Shown one piece after another: positions 46,182-57,185 of a stretch of 64,000 nt of DNA. The translations under genes were made by a program, and so were the position numbers. Position 1 is the stretch's first letter. Each line of letters opens with the position of its first letter. Under the pieces are notes generated by a model that was given only the letters and a program-made list of their open reading frames with translations, had not been told where the DNA came from and ran no database searches. Where the stretch lies: NCBI GenBank assembly GCA_002197995.1, contig NGZR01000002.1, positions 3,410,001 through 3,474,000 on the forward strand, in the 5' to 3' direction. Source of the stretch: Gaeumannomyces sp. JS-464. Taxonomy: Eukaryota; Ascomycota; Sordariomycetes; Magnaporthales; Magnaporthaceae.

Positions 46182-49100
46182 TTAAACCCTCTGATCAGCG
46201 AAATCAAGCACCTCGCAGTCATCTTCGAAGAAGCCGTCGTCATCGTCATCAGTCGCCCGGCCGCCACCCCCTCTCCGGCGGCGAGTCGTGATAACAATTT
46301 GGTCATCGTTCTCACCCACGTGCTGGAGTACCCTCTCGATGGCTGACGGAGGCAGAGCCCGCGTCTCGTTGGAGCTGGTGTTGAACGACTCTCCGTCCGA
46401 AACTTGCAGGTGACCTGTCTCGAGCCTGACCGTGTTCAGCACCTGACCGAACACCCAGCCGCCATCGCTGGCAGCCCTTGCCTCGCCCGCCCTCGCTCTA
46501 GGCTGCTTGTGCTCCTTCCTCGAAGACGATGGCGCAGCCGGCGTTTCTTCGAGAGTAGCATTCGCCAAGAAGGCAGACAGCTGGTCCTCCGCCGACTCCT
46601 GGGCACCTTTCGGCTCGCAGTAGTTGTGCAGAGCGACGCGCCTGTCAGTATGGAATGGCTGATACGGCGCGCTTGACTCGATCTCAGCCTGCGGGATCGC
46701 CGACTCGGCACTGGCATCGTGCAGCGGCGCCCGGCGCCTGGTATCAAGAACCATGGTATTGTTGTTTGCGTCCATGGTGCGATCCGTCAAGTCGAGATAT
46801 TCGTCGGGATCGATGAACCGCTTGACGGCCGAGGCGATCGTGTCCTCCGGCAGGCCGGGAACCTTGTAGTCCCTGTGCCGTGTCAACCATGGCGTGCGGT
46901 TCCGATCCGATGTTGAGGGTGTCTTGCGTATACGGTTTGGAAACGCCCGCACCAGTCCATCGCCGAGTACATAAAGCTGATGGTTCTTCCGCCCGGCTAC
47001 CCAAGCAGCACAGGCCCCGGCCGGAGGAAGATTCGTCAGCGGCAAGGAGGCCCGATTTTCGCCAGTGTGTCGGAGCTGGTTGATCGCACTGCCCGTCTTT
47101 CCCAGAGAGTGGCTGATGGTTGCAACAATAGCCTTCCCGCCGTGGCTAGCATGATCACGGATGCTAGAGCTGGTCAGCTGCGGAACATTGCTGCTGCTCC
47201 TTCGGGGCCGGGCCATCAAGGGACGAGCCACGCCCAGAGCCGTAGTGAAGGCGGAGGACGCCATGGAGACGGCCGGATGCTTTGTCTCAGACGAGGACAC
47301 AGCCGGATCCTGGGGTGGTACCCGCCGACGCGGAGGTGGCCACGTAAAGGCGCTCGACGGCATGTCCAAGAGATGCACAGTGCCTCGTTCCGTGATCATG
47401 GCCGCACGTTCTCCGTGAGGCTTCGTCCACGAGACGTCGACAATGCGTGCCACAGTCAGCCGAGAGAACTGAGCGACTTGTCGCACCCTCGAGCCATTCT
47501 GGGCAGCCACCACTGCCGACGCCTGCAAAGGGGAACTCTTGGCGTACTGGATGCGCATCAGATCCCATACCGTCTGCACATCTCCCTTGCTGCTCGCCGT
47601 AAATATCGCGAGCCCACTCGGATTAAAGCTCAGGAAGCTGCATCCAAATGGAGGAGAGAACGTGGCGATGGGATGGAGCGCGGTCGAGTGACCCAGCGTA
47701 CCAACGTCCACGATGGAGACAATACCGGGCTCTTTCGAGACGGCCGGGGTCATGGCGCCGTGGGTGGGTGGAAACTGGGATGCCTCCTGGCGATTCCCAT
47801 AGCCACCGCTCACCCACGGCTGCGAGCCCAGAGGGGGCGAACGGGCGGCGCCCCGTGAGTTGGCAGGGCCCTTCCAGTAGTTATTGAAAGCCTGCCAGCC
47901 CTGCTGACCGACCCATTTGGCACCCTGGATGAACTCTTGCGTCGCGTCCCGCATAATCTTGTTGACTAGGCTGTCCGATATGGGCAGGTCAACCTCGGAA
48001 GAGACGGATGGCAACGGCGGAGGGGTCACCGTTGCTGCACCCGGGGCCTTGCCATGCAGAGGCACTGTCACCGCAGCCCTTAAAGAGATCTGCGAAGAAG
48101 GTGCCGCTGGACAGTAGGCGATCCATCGGCCCCTGAGTGAGATTATGGGAGATCTGGCGTTTGGCCTCTGTGTCGACACTCGGTTTCGCTCCGTCTCTTG
48201 CTGAGTGTCACCTTTGAATGGTTGCTGAAGAGCGGTCCACAGTTTTCCGGCACACCTGAAAGTGATGCCCCCTTCCTGTGGCCCCGCAAGGATTTGCCGG
48301 TAGACCCAGCACTCTCCGGTCACGCCAGACGAAATCATGACGATTCCTCCGTCTGCTTTAATCTGGAAGGCTCCCGACGGCGGCGGCGCTCTGAAAATGG
48401 GGCTTGTGATTGGGGTGCTCACTGGGACCTTAGGCGCTTCGAGCAGGGTAGCCACCCGCCTGTTGGACCTCAACGAGTAAACCTCCACTGACGTTTGGTA
48501 GAACTCGACTGGCATGCTGCCGCCCTTGGCCGTAGCTTGACCCTGACGATCGTCGGAAATCACGTCGTCTGTCGTCTCGGGACTTGCGTCCGCAAGAGGT
48601 GGCTGGAGCACCGGCCCATGCACAACGACCGCGACAAGCGGGAAGACATCACGGTTCTCGCCATGGGAGGTCCAGGGCAAGATTGCGGCGTGGTAAACAC
48701 CCCCGCGCAGGCCATTCAGACTTGCTAGAGGCTCTAGACCACGCTTCCCAACCGAGAACACCTCCAAACCGCCTTCGTAGCCAGCGACAATGACATTATC
48801 CTTGCCAGGAGTGCGATCTAGTCCCGCACTCGGGATCTTGTCGAATGCAAAGTGATAACCTCGATCACCGGCCTTCAGGCCATGCTGGGGCTGGATGTCG
48901 AAGCCTAGGTCTGGCACACCGTAGAAGTGCGGCTGTGGCTCGTGTGGCAAAGGCGGATTAGGGCTGCCGCGAGACTGGGCGTAGTGAGAGTGCAGCGAGC
49001 TTCTGCGGACGGCTGCAGTTGTCGGCTTTGCGTGGGGGTCGGACGGCTGGTACTGGGCATCCATATGGTAGCTCAGCGGTCGCCTGCCAAACCGAACGAT

Positions 49101-49216
49101 GGGGGCGATGGTGAGGGGCGCTGGTTGTTCATGTAGGGGCGCGGAGACGCCCATCCATAGGGCATCGACCGGGGGTCCTCGTAGGACGACGGCTGGGTGG
49201 GCGGTGACTCGCCCAT
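46182..49216 (-). CDS. Large conserved fungal protein with WD40/beta-propeller-like repeats
   Basis: Intronless, 1011 aa after one correction. I infer a beta-propeller from strand-like segments such as NVIVAGYEGGLEVFSVG, TSVEVYSLRSNRRVATLL, GIVMISSGVTGECWVYRQ, LSFNPSGLAIFTASSKGDVQ and AAMITERGTVHLLD. The arrangement recalls BCAS3/Atg18-type propeller proteins, where a phosphoinositide-linked role in autophagy would be expected; I am not certain of the family. The C-terminus is acidic (ATDDDDDGFFEDDCEVLDF). The N-terminus is Pro/Ser-rich from MGESPPTQPSSYEDP at ATG 49216. A missing base at about 49075-49080 separates this start from the long frame; restoring it reads GDR-LSYHMDAQY and gives 1012 codons. 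A start at 49154 in the uncorrected frame is not a better choice. Confidence 0.75.
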
Positions 49217-51892
49217 CAGGCTTTGAGATTCCCCGGCGAGCCCGCCATCCCGGGGGTGCCCCTCGAAGTCATCCACTCGTTGGCCATGCTCGGAGCAGTG
49301 GTGTTTGTCCCGAATGAAGCGCTCGTGATGGCGTCCAGGATAGGCGAGTCGGGTTGCCATTTGACGAAGGCGTCGGCGCGGCTTTATCTCTGGCGACTGC
49401 ACCGAGGAGGACGAAGAGTCTGATGCAAAGCCTTAGGTACGCCGAGACCACTGTTGCTGGTCCAGACAAAGTTAGTAGACGTACCCAGCCAGCAAATGAG
49501 AGGCGCTGCACGAATACGACTGGAGGAGCCGCCTCTCCGATGAACCAAGCAAGGCGCGCAGGCGCCACGGCATTCTGCATCTGAAGCCCGCCCGCCGCAA
49601 AGATCAGGGGTGGAACGTACGAGAACTGGCCAGCAGCATGCTTTGACACGCGCGGCGGCGATTGCACCGCTCTCATTGACATCTTTCTTCGACTTTTCTG
49701 TTCGCATGGGATGGGTTGTCAGCCAACGAACTGCAGACAGCAGCTGGCTACCAATGTAGGCAGGCTTGGAAAGTATGTAGCCTTTCAGGCGAGATTCGGC
49801 TGTAGGGCAGCGGGGCGGGTGCCACGAGAGCGCGGGGCGCACAGCGGGGAAGCGGCCTACGTACTAGGCATATAGTCGCCTTTGCCTGGGAGAGCTGGCC
49901 AAGGGCAGTCTCCTGCACCTAGCCGCCGGGTTTGGTTCCGGGACCTGCACAGACGGAGTGCACTTTCACGCAAGTCCGGGGCAGTCGACGGAAATGGAGG
50001 GGTCAGGCAGTCGGGGAAGAGTCACCCCGGCGACAGGCGGCCGACGTGCAGGGATTCGGTTCGAGGCCCGGCAAACGGCGGGCTGCGGGTATATCGACAA
50101 GTCGCTGAGCGATCGAGTTCCCGTCGCTTCGGTTTCGCGATACAGTCGGGAGTAGGAGAGGGGCTGTGGTGGGAGAAAATAGCCGGGCGCGGGAAATAGC
50201 GCGTATTACGGATGGGTGGGTATTCAGTCCCGTCTCTTGGGGCGGGAGACAACAAAGGAGTGGAATTCCAACGAGGCACTGCCCGTCGGGAGTTCTGGTA
50301 TTCTGGATGCAAGCAAACAAAGTCTATGACAAGATAAAGGGGCTGAATCAGAGAAGGGAATGCAAATTTGAATGGGCAGACGAGAAGATACTATGCGCAG
50401 AGAAGGGATGCTCGTGATGGGAAAGCAGAACGGGATGGTATCGGTATGACAGTCAGTGATGATGCAACAGGCAGGATGACGGCGGGCGGTGCGAGAAGGT
50501 CGGAGGTCGGTCGTGGTAGTGACGGATCTGCCAGGACAGAAACAGACTTCCCGCGTCCCACACTTGTCAGGGCCCAAGCTGCAGGCCCCCCCGGCGTCCG
50601 CCTTTGTCCAATGTTGCTTGCATTCCACCTCTTTGGGAAGGTACCGCCCCTGAGGTACCTTGTGTACCTTGGATGGAAGCGGCCTAGCTGGAGAGGATCA
50701 GTACCTTGGTTCGACTAGCGCTGGAGCGGGTGACTGGGTCGGTGTGCAAGTACCAATAATGTACTAGGGAGCCGCTGGTGATGTGGGCAAGCGAGGGGGA
50801 GTGACCCGAACCCCGCGACGGATAAAGCGAGTGGAGCAGCCCAGATAGCAGGTGAGATAGCTAGTGACATGGGCCTGGGCTACGGCACTGAATTACGCAG
50901 CGAGGGGTCCAGTCAGTCATGCAGTCCCCGTAGCCCCTCCTGCTTCGTGGCTTGGCTTCCGGCTGGCGCTGGAAGCAGCAGCCAGGCAGGCGGTCTCCAG
51001 CTGGAAGCAAGGACAGCTACGATAGGTGCATGTAGGCTGCATCCATGTGTAAAAATACCAAGGTACCTACCTACATGGATGGACTGCTGCATTCAAGGTG
51101 AGTTGTCCAGTTTGTTCTAGCCTTGCGCAATGCACTGCACCGGACTTCCACGGGCCCTGTCGACTCCCATGGCACAGTGCGGGTGATTGTTACTTGACCG
51201 CAGCACAGCAATGGGCAATGTCCAGGTCCGGGGCTGGAATTGCCTGGGCTATCCACCCGTGCCATCGCCGCTTCTACCTGGGTACCTAGTCAACTGCACT
51301 CTACTTACGCGGAGTGCACCTAGGGACGAATACCAGGTACCTAGGTAGGTATTTAGGCCGAGGCTTCCTTCTTCTTCTTTCTTCTTCTCACAACACGCTG
51401 CGCCGTCGCTGACCAAGTCACATTGTTGGCTGACACCCTTCGAGTCCATGTCTCGAACGAGCGAGATTCGCTGACCCTCTGCCCCTTTTCCAAGCAGTGC
51501 CGTGGCCACGTTCGGTCAAGGCCTGGTCTCGAGGGACGGAGGCCGTGGACGGCGGGTCCCCTTCCTTGCATCTTGTAATCCGGGCATCCTCAGCAAATAG
51601 ATACGGCACCTGATCACATTTGATGACCCCACTGGAACAACAGGTGACGCAGCCTGCATTCAGGCGCGTCTTGGGGCTGTCCCCCAGCTGGCCTCCCCAG
51701 CTGGCCTTACCGTCTGCGTCGAGGACCCACTGTGCCACTGCCCCAACGCAAACGACGACCTCCCCACGTTCCCCAAAAAAAGCCTGGACTGCAAAACAGT
51801 AATTCCGCCCCTGGTCTTCCCATTGAACGTTCATACAAACTCGCCATTTTCAATTGGTTATAACTCCGGCAAAACGACCAATTTCACAAAAG

Positions 51893-51910
51893 AAAAAAAA
51901 AAAAAAAAAA
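51893..51910. repeat. A18 homopolymer
   Basis: 18 adenines, one G, then 9 more A. Left border of a short AT-rich island. Confidence 0.9.
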
Positions 51911-52033
51911 GAAAAAAAAACCTTCGTTAAAAAAAATACAGATGCAAATTCTTTAGCTACATTATTTTATTATAATCGCGTTAATTTCCATGTTTTGGCT
52001 GCGAGCGCAGCTGTTGAACGTTTGCAGTCCAGC

Positions 52034-52056
52034 TTTTTTTTTTTTTTTTTTTTTTT
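52034..52056. repeat. T23 homopolymer
   Basis: 23 T, the right border of the AT-rich island, in inverted orientation to the A18 tract. Confidence 0.9.
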
Positions 52057-52219
52057 GGAGGGGAACGTGCTCCCCCACTCGATCCCGCCAGACCGTCGTC
52101 GGGCTGTTATGCACGCCTTTTTTGGAGATCCCGCCTCCCCAACCTGTAGGTACCCGCCTGACTTCGCCACCCAATTCACGAAGCGCCAGCGGCCGCTGTC
52201 CTCCACCCAAATAAACAGC

Positions 52220-52772
52220 TTACATCAAGGCGTACACCCGATAATATGCGATTTGCCACTTGTTGTTGCCCTCCCGCTTGAGCCGACCGTGGGAGACCCA
52301 GTCAACCGACATGGTGCCGCCGCTCTTGAGCGTCTGGTGCACCTTGCCAAAAAGCGTCAGGTCCAGGCAATCCTCGCCCTTGGGGCACGGGAACCTGGCC
52401 GGCACAGCCTTTTCGACCATGTGCTTCCGCTCCGCGACATGATCCCACATGGCACTCCGGGCCTTTCGGATGTCTGTCGTGAACGAAAAGAGAAATGGAG
52501 GAGAATAGTTTGTCAGATCATCGCATCCAGCGGCAGAAGAAAAAAAAAATCATGGGAGTGGGAAGTCCCATTCAACGGCTCCGTTGCTGACCCTCTCGAC
52601 CCTGTGAGGTCTTGTTATTGACGACAAAAGTGCCATTGTCACGGTAGTAATTGACCCATGCTTCGTCCTGCTTGGGGTCGTCTGAGATCTGGAAGAATTC
52701 GGCAATGAACTCTTTTATGCCATGGTCGTCTTTGTAGTCCACAGGCAGGACCGGGGAGTAGTTCGACGTCAT
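52220..52772 (-). CDS. SnoaL/NTF2-like fold protein
   Basis: Small 144-aa protein, exons (minus) 52772-52592 and 52473-52220; 435 nt with no frame break. Begins MTSNYSPVLPVDYKDD. Segments IKEFIAEFFQISDD, AWVNYYRDNGTFVV, DIRKARSAMWDHV, LTLFGKVHQTLKSGG, DWVSHGRL and WQIAYYRVY follow the helix-then-curved-sheet order of the NTF2-like superfamily (SnoaL-type), common as uncharacterised fungal proteins. Catalytic function cannot be told. The donor at 52591 (GTCAGC) is weak; an alternative GT a few bases upstream would change two or three residues. Confidence 0.75.
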
Positions 52773-53477
52773 AGCCGGTAGCGTTGTGAGGCAGTAGTAT
52801 CAAGCTATCCGGGGGGGCCAGATGTGATCGGGAGGGAGTGGTGGGTGGGAGGTAGCGTTCACTGGCACCACATTTGACAGGCAACTGCACATGAACGGAC
52901 TTCGTCTGTCCCATTGGTCGTGGACATAGGCGACGATATATATACATACGCCGAATAACGACAGCCGGGACGGTTGGAGCTAGAGGGTGGTGACGTTTCC
53001 ACGGGCATCACGAATAAAGTTGCGCTGCGATGTTTCATAACCATGCCATCGGGAACGGGCCGCCGCCCTGCCAAGCAACATCCAAGCTACCCAAGATACG
53101 AGTGTAGGCACTATCGAGACTTTCCCCGGAGACGTTGTCACATATCGCACTGTAGGCTGGACTTCAGATTGGTCTAAAGGTTCACCAGTGCTCCCAGTGG
53201 AGTCTCGGAACTTAAGGGACTGCCAGAAAAATCAAAACATTCCGAAAACCATCCCATCCTTGGCTGAAAATACTGGCACATCATAGAACATCGGTAATAG
53301 GAAAACTCGCCCAGAAAAAAACATGGAGAAAGAAAAAGACATAAAGAAAGCACAGTAGCTTGCTCAATGATACAATGCAGGTAATTGGTTAGTTGTAGAC
53401 TGTCATGACCGAGAATTATATCGAGTCTGTCGGCCTACGCCCTGGAAAGCATCGACCCGCTATAGGGGGAAAAGCCA
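52773..53477. other. Intergenic 0.7 kb
   Basis: Promoter of the SnoaL-like gene and 3' flank of the ING gene; no other feature seen. Confidence 0.5.
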
Positions 53478-56061
53478 TCATGCTCTGACACCACGGGCAC
53501 TAACCTCGCCCTTCTCTCCAATATTAAGTAGCTTTCTGCAGGCTGGGCAGTACCACTTGGTTGTCCTAGCCGGGAGAATGTCCATATCCACACACTCCAG
53601 ATGGAACCACTCATGCTTGCAGTTCTAAAGCGAATAGCATGTCAGTTGAAAGCACCGTCGGAAGTCGCAGTGGTCCTAGCAAGACGAAGAGAAACTCACC
53701 TCCACGTTCTCGCACTGTATCATTGTGCCAAAGCTGACTCTGTTGCAGAGACAATACCTCTCCTCGTCAGGGTCGATCACGTTGCCTTCATCGTCCACCT
53801 CGATTTCGCCGTCGACCTCGGCTGGCTGCTTCTTGGACTGGGGCGCAGAAGCTGCCCGCGTCGCCTTCTTCTTAGGCGGCGCCTTGCGTTTCCCCACTGC
53901 ACTGCTGCCGCCCGAAATAGTCCGGCTGATGACCCCGGGTGCCGGGCGCTTAGCCCCTGCTGCTTCCCATGCTGCCGCTGTTCCGGCGCCGCGCGTGTTG
54001 CGCGCGGTGCTAGTTCGTCGCGGCCGGTCTGAGGCCAGAGATTGCGGAGGCTCCGAGCTCCCAGCCTTCCCGCGTGAGTTCGGCCGGCTGCTGCCCAGGG
54101 CGCTCGGCGTGCCTGCCCTGGAATTAGATCCAGGAGGCTTTGCTGGAGGCCGCAACCACCACGGGCAGCTGAATTTCCTTTGGCTGCTGTTGCTGTTGCT
54201 GCTGCTGATGTTGATTCTCCTGCTCCTTCTTGATCGCTTGACTGCTCTTACGCGTTTCTCGAACAGGCGGTAAGATGGGTGTAGACTTTTTGGGAGACTG
54301 TGGTGGTACCACCAAGTCTGCGGGTGGTTTGACTGGCACAGTGGTGGTGACAGTCGCCGTCGATGCTGGTGGTGAGTTTGATGACGTCTGTGCTGAAGCC
54401 ACGGAGACCTGCTCCTGCGCCAGGACAGGGACGGGAATCGGGCTAGTGGACTGTGGGTTGGGCACGGGCGGCGGCTGCAGCTGGCTTTCTTGTGATGCGC
54501 CAGCGAGACTGGGGGCTTGCTGCGGGAGAGGGACGGGGGTTTCGGTCTTGGTGCGCTTCTGCAAAGGGGTTTCCGCAGGACCGGGCGCAGGGCCACCGCC
54601 GCCGCCTGACTTCTCATCCTCCGGCTCGGCCACCGAATCACGCTTCCGCTTGCGACCGCCGTACTTGCGTGGATTCCTACTACTCGCAGGCTCCGGACCC
54701 GTCTTCTCCGCCTGCTTTGAAGGTGTGGGGAATAGCAAGGCATTCACCTCTTGCTCCATCTTCCGCGCGGACTCCTCCGCCAGCTCCGCGGCGAGTTTGG
54801 CGAGGTTCTCTTTCTTGAGCTTCTTGGCTACGTTGAGCTTCAGGCCACGGTTGTTTGACTGTTTGTCCTCGGCTGCCAGCGCCGCATCCAAGCTGAGCGC
54901 ACCCATGGGCGGGTGCTCGACTCCATCGGCACCAGCTACCGATACGGGGATGGTGGCCTCGAAGGGTTTGCCCTGTTCCTCCGCCAGCTGCTTCGCCTTC
55001 TTGTATGCTTCGGGTCCCCGACCGAGGGCCTTCAGCTCCCGCGCTATCATTGTATCGCTGGGGCTCCACTGCGCATTCTTCTTCATACGTTTCCTGAGTC
55101 TAGCGAGCTCCCATGCAGTAAGCTGAAGCCACGGGGCATCCGCACTCCCGACCACCGCATCTTCTGGCGGTGGCTTCAGGCTGGACATGGGCGGAACCGG
55201 TTGAGTCGGCCTTGGCACGCCAGGCGCAGCCGCAGAGCCCTTAGGCGGCTTGGGCGTCTTGGGGGGTTTAGGGTTCTTGACAATCTTGATGCGCGGCTGA
55301 GAAGCCAGAGCTGACTGTGCAGGTGGGGTCTCATCATCCTCATCGTCGTCATCCTCGGAGCTGCTCTCGTCGCCCGTGCTGTACGCCGCAAAGTCGAGGT
55401 CGTAGGGTGGTAGGACTTCTCCGGGAACGGTGATACGAGGCACGGGCCGCCCGCTGCGCCCTTTGCGGCCGTCAACACGCATACCCATCTTGTTCGCGCG
55501 AGAGGCCTGCGCGGTCTTGGCTGCTAGGACGGGGCTCTTTTGCTGCTCCTCCGCAGTAGGGTAGTTCTCGAGCATTGTTTGCAGTTTTGCGAGGATGGTT
55601 TTGGCACGATTGTAGTGGCGGGTAGCGTTCTCCGCCATGCGCGCGGCCTCGGCGTGGGCATAGGTACGAGAGCTGATAACATGGCCGAGATTCTTGGATA
55701 TTTCAGCCCTCAGCTGGACCGGCTGTGGGCGTTCGTCGGCGGGGGTGTTGGGGAGCTCGCCCCAGCGTTTTGTCAGGTTGTGCACGTTGTTGGACGCGTC
55801 GATGTAGGTCTGGTCGAGCTTGCCGATCAAGGTCAACGAGCGCGTCATGTCTGCCGGGAGGTACTCGGTAAAGTCGAGGAAGTCGGTGATGGTGGCCTGC
55901 GCATCGGGATCGGCGCGCAAGTCAAGGGATTCCATGCCGAGAGCCAGCCCGTTCTTCATGGAGCCGAGCGAATGGATAGCGTCCTCCATGGACGCCGGCG
56001 CATGCTGGCGAGGCGAGAGCTCCTCATCCTGGCGCGCGGCCGTCGCCGTTGCGGCTGCCAT
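53478..56061 (-). CDS. ING-family chromatin protein with C-terminal PHD finger (Pho23/Yng-like)
   Basis: Nuclear histone-H3K4me reader of a histone acetyltransferase or deacetylase complex. Exons (minus) 56061-53700 and 53634-53478. Residues ~35-140 form the ING helical domain (ATITDFLDFTEYLPADM, TLIGKLDQTYIDASNNVH). A long middle region carries acidic (SSEDDDDEDDE), Lys-rich and poly-Gln segments. The C-terminus has the PHD finger, RYCLCNRVSFGTMIQCENVE spliced to NCKHEWFHLECVDMD and WYCPACRKLL, with all eight zinc ligands. One base is missing in the GG at 54147-54148 (plus strand). Restoring it gives AAPPAKPPGSNSRAG and 840 codons (839 aa); otherwise the protein stops before its PHD finger. 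Larger than yeast ING proteins, as expected for filamentous fungi. Pho23 (Rpd3L) against Yng (NuA3/NuA4) cannot be decided here. Confidence 0.87.
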
Positions 56062-56650
56062 GGTTCTCGCAGCCTAAAGGGTGGCAGGTGTGTGGTGTAT
56101 CATGGCAGTTGTCGCCATACGCGACCGTATGCGCCGTGTCAAGGCAGGCTGGAGCAGAGGTGCTGATAGGTTTTGTTGCTAGATGAGGTTGAGCTGCGAG
56201 TCGATGGCCAGCCAGGATGAGGTCGTGATCAACGACGTGCGCGAGTTGGGCAACTGTCGCGTTCCCGTCATTGGTGGCACCCACTGCGGAGCTAATGCAC
56301 GGACCCCCACCGTGGCAAGGCGAGCAAGGGTTCTCCACTAAGCCGTTTTAGGATCGACCCACCTCCAATGCACTCTGGGGAACGATACAGGTAACAAGAA
56401 AGGATATAAAAAATATGAAGGTAGGCAGGAGCACGGAAAACAATCACTTGCCCCCGATGAGTTACTGCTGCTCCTACATGGGAGAAACCCCAATGGATGT
56501 CTATTTCGCATGATTCTAGGTAAATCTACAAGATCTGTACAAACAGAGTGACGTCGAAAACAAGAGAAGAAAAAAAGGGCAAATACCGCCTCTGTTGGTA
56601 GGAGTGGTACTCCTGTAGGCACGGAGATCTCCTAAAAGGAAAGAACAAAG

Positions 56651-56664
56651 ATCTATAGATCTGG
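56651..56664. repeat. Palindrome AGATCTATAGATCT
   Basis: Perfect 14-bp palindrome, the first of three inverted repeats within 130 bp. Confidence 0.8.
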
Positions 56665-56712
56665 AACTGGTGTCTGTAGTGATGCATGTCTCTGAAGGAA
56701 TTTAGATACAGG

Positions 56713-56734
56713 AAGGGGATCGCAAGATCCCCTT
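56713..56734. repeat. Hairpin with GCAA loop
   Basis: Perfect 9-bp stem AAGGGGATC / GATCCCCTT closed by GCAA, a GNRA tetraloop if transcribed from the plus strand. Confidence 0.8.
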
Positions 56735-56740
56735 TTGTAG

Positions 56741-56782
56741 GCTCGTGGGAGCGCACGGGCCTTGGGCCCGTTGCTCCACGAG
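56741..56782. repeat. Long near-perfect hairpin
   Basis: CTCGTGGGAGC...CACGGGCC on the left pairs with GGGCCCGT...GCTCCACGAG on the right, with a tiny loop and one or two mismatches/bulges. It follows the GCAA hairpin within 10 bp. Confidence 0.75.
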
Positions 56783-57043
56783 GTGTGGAGTTTATCCCGG
56801 TGCACGCGCTGATCACGTGGATCAACAGCCTCACTGCTCTCTTCTAGCTTCTACATCTGATGGCGTCTAATCATCCTGGCGCCCCAAATTGTTTCTCCCT
56901 CTTCAGCCTCGTAACTTGACTCATCGCCAACCGTCGTCACCGAAGAATATGCAATGAGCGTCTTGCATTTTCTTCAATCGTAATGGGTTGTCCCTTGTCA
57001 GCAAAGCTCTTGTCGACCAGCGACGGAAACGGTTTTATACAAT

Positions 57044-57164
57044 ATCGCCCCTGAGAATTTGTCGGCTGGGAACTTGCATGGGTTAAAAGATGGGGAAGGG
57101 GGGAATAGTAATCCATAAGGAAGCCCAGCGGTAGGCACATTGGTTACAAATTCTCAGGGGCAAT
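57044..57164. mobile_element. MITE-like element with 19-bp terminal inverted repeats
   Basis: Left end 57044-57062 (ATCGCCCCTGAGAATTTGT) and right end 57146-57164 are inverted copies with one mismatch, enclosing 83 bp with no coding capacity. Inner GGCTGGG / CCCAGC blocks extend the symmetry. Clear target-site duplications are not evident beyond a possible AT. It lies 22 bp past the stop of the minus-strand bactofilin-like gene. Confidence 0.5.
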
Positions 57165-57185
57165 GCTGTGAATGGCGTAAACGGC

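Larger units (their letters stand above)
49217..52219. other. 3-kb intergenic region
   Basis: No supportable gene. It contains a cluster of GGTACC/CCTAGGTA-type motifs (50.64-50.71 and 51.06-51.36 kb) and an AT-rich island between an A18 and a T23 tract (51893-52056). Confidence 0.5.
56062..57185. other. Palindrome-rich intergenic region
   Basis: No gene. AT-richer than its surroundings, with several hairpins (listed) and a MITE-like inverted-repeat pair. The stretch 56340-56830 could be a remnant of an LTR-type element, but I see no matching second LTR or coding remains. Confidence 0.45.

Noticed and set aside
50040..50080. Second B-box-like motif (GGTTCGAGGCC at about 50058)
   Set aside because: No A box, stem pairing or neighbouring repeat structure; an 11-mer match by chance is plausible.
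56340..56830. Solo LTR of a retrotransposon
   Set aside because: Hairpins and AT shift are suggestive, but no TG..CA ends with target duplications or second LTR could be identified.
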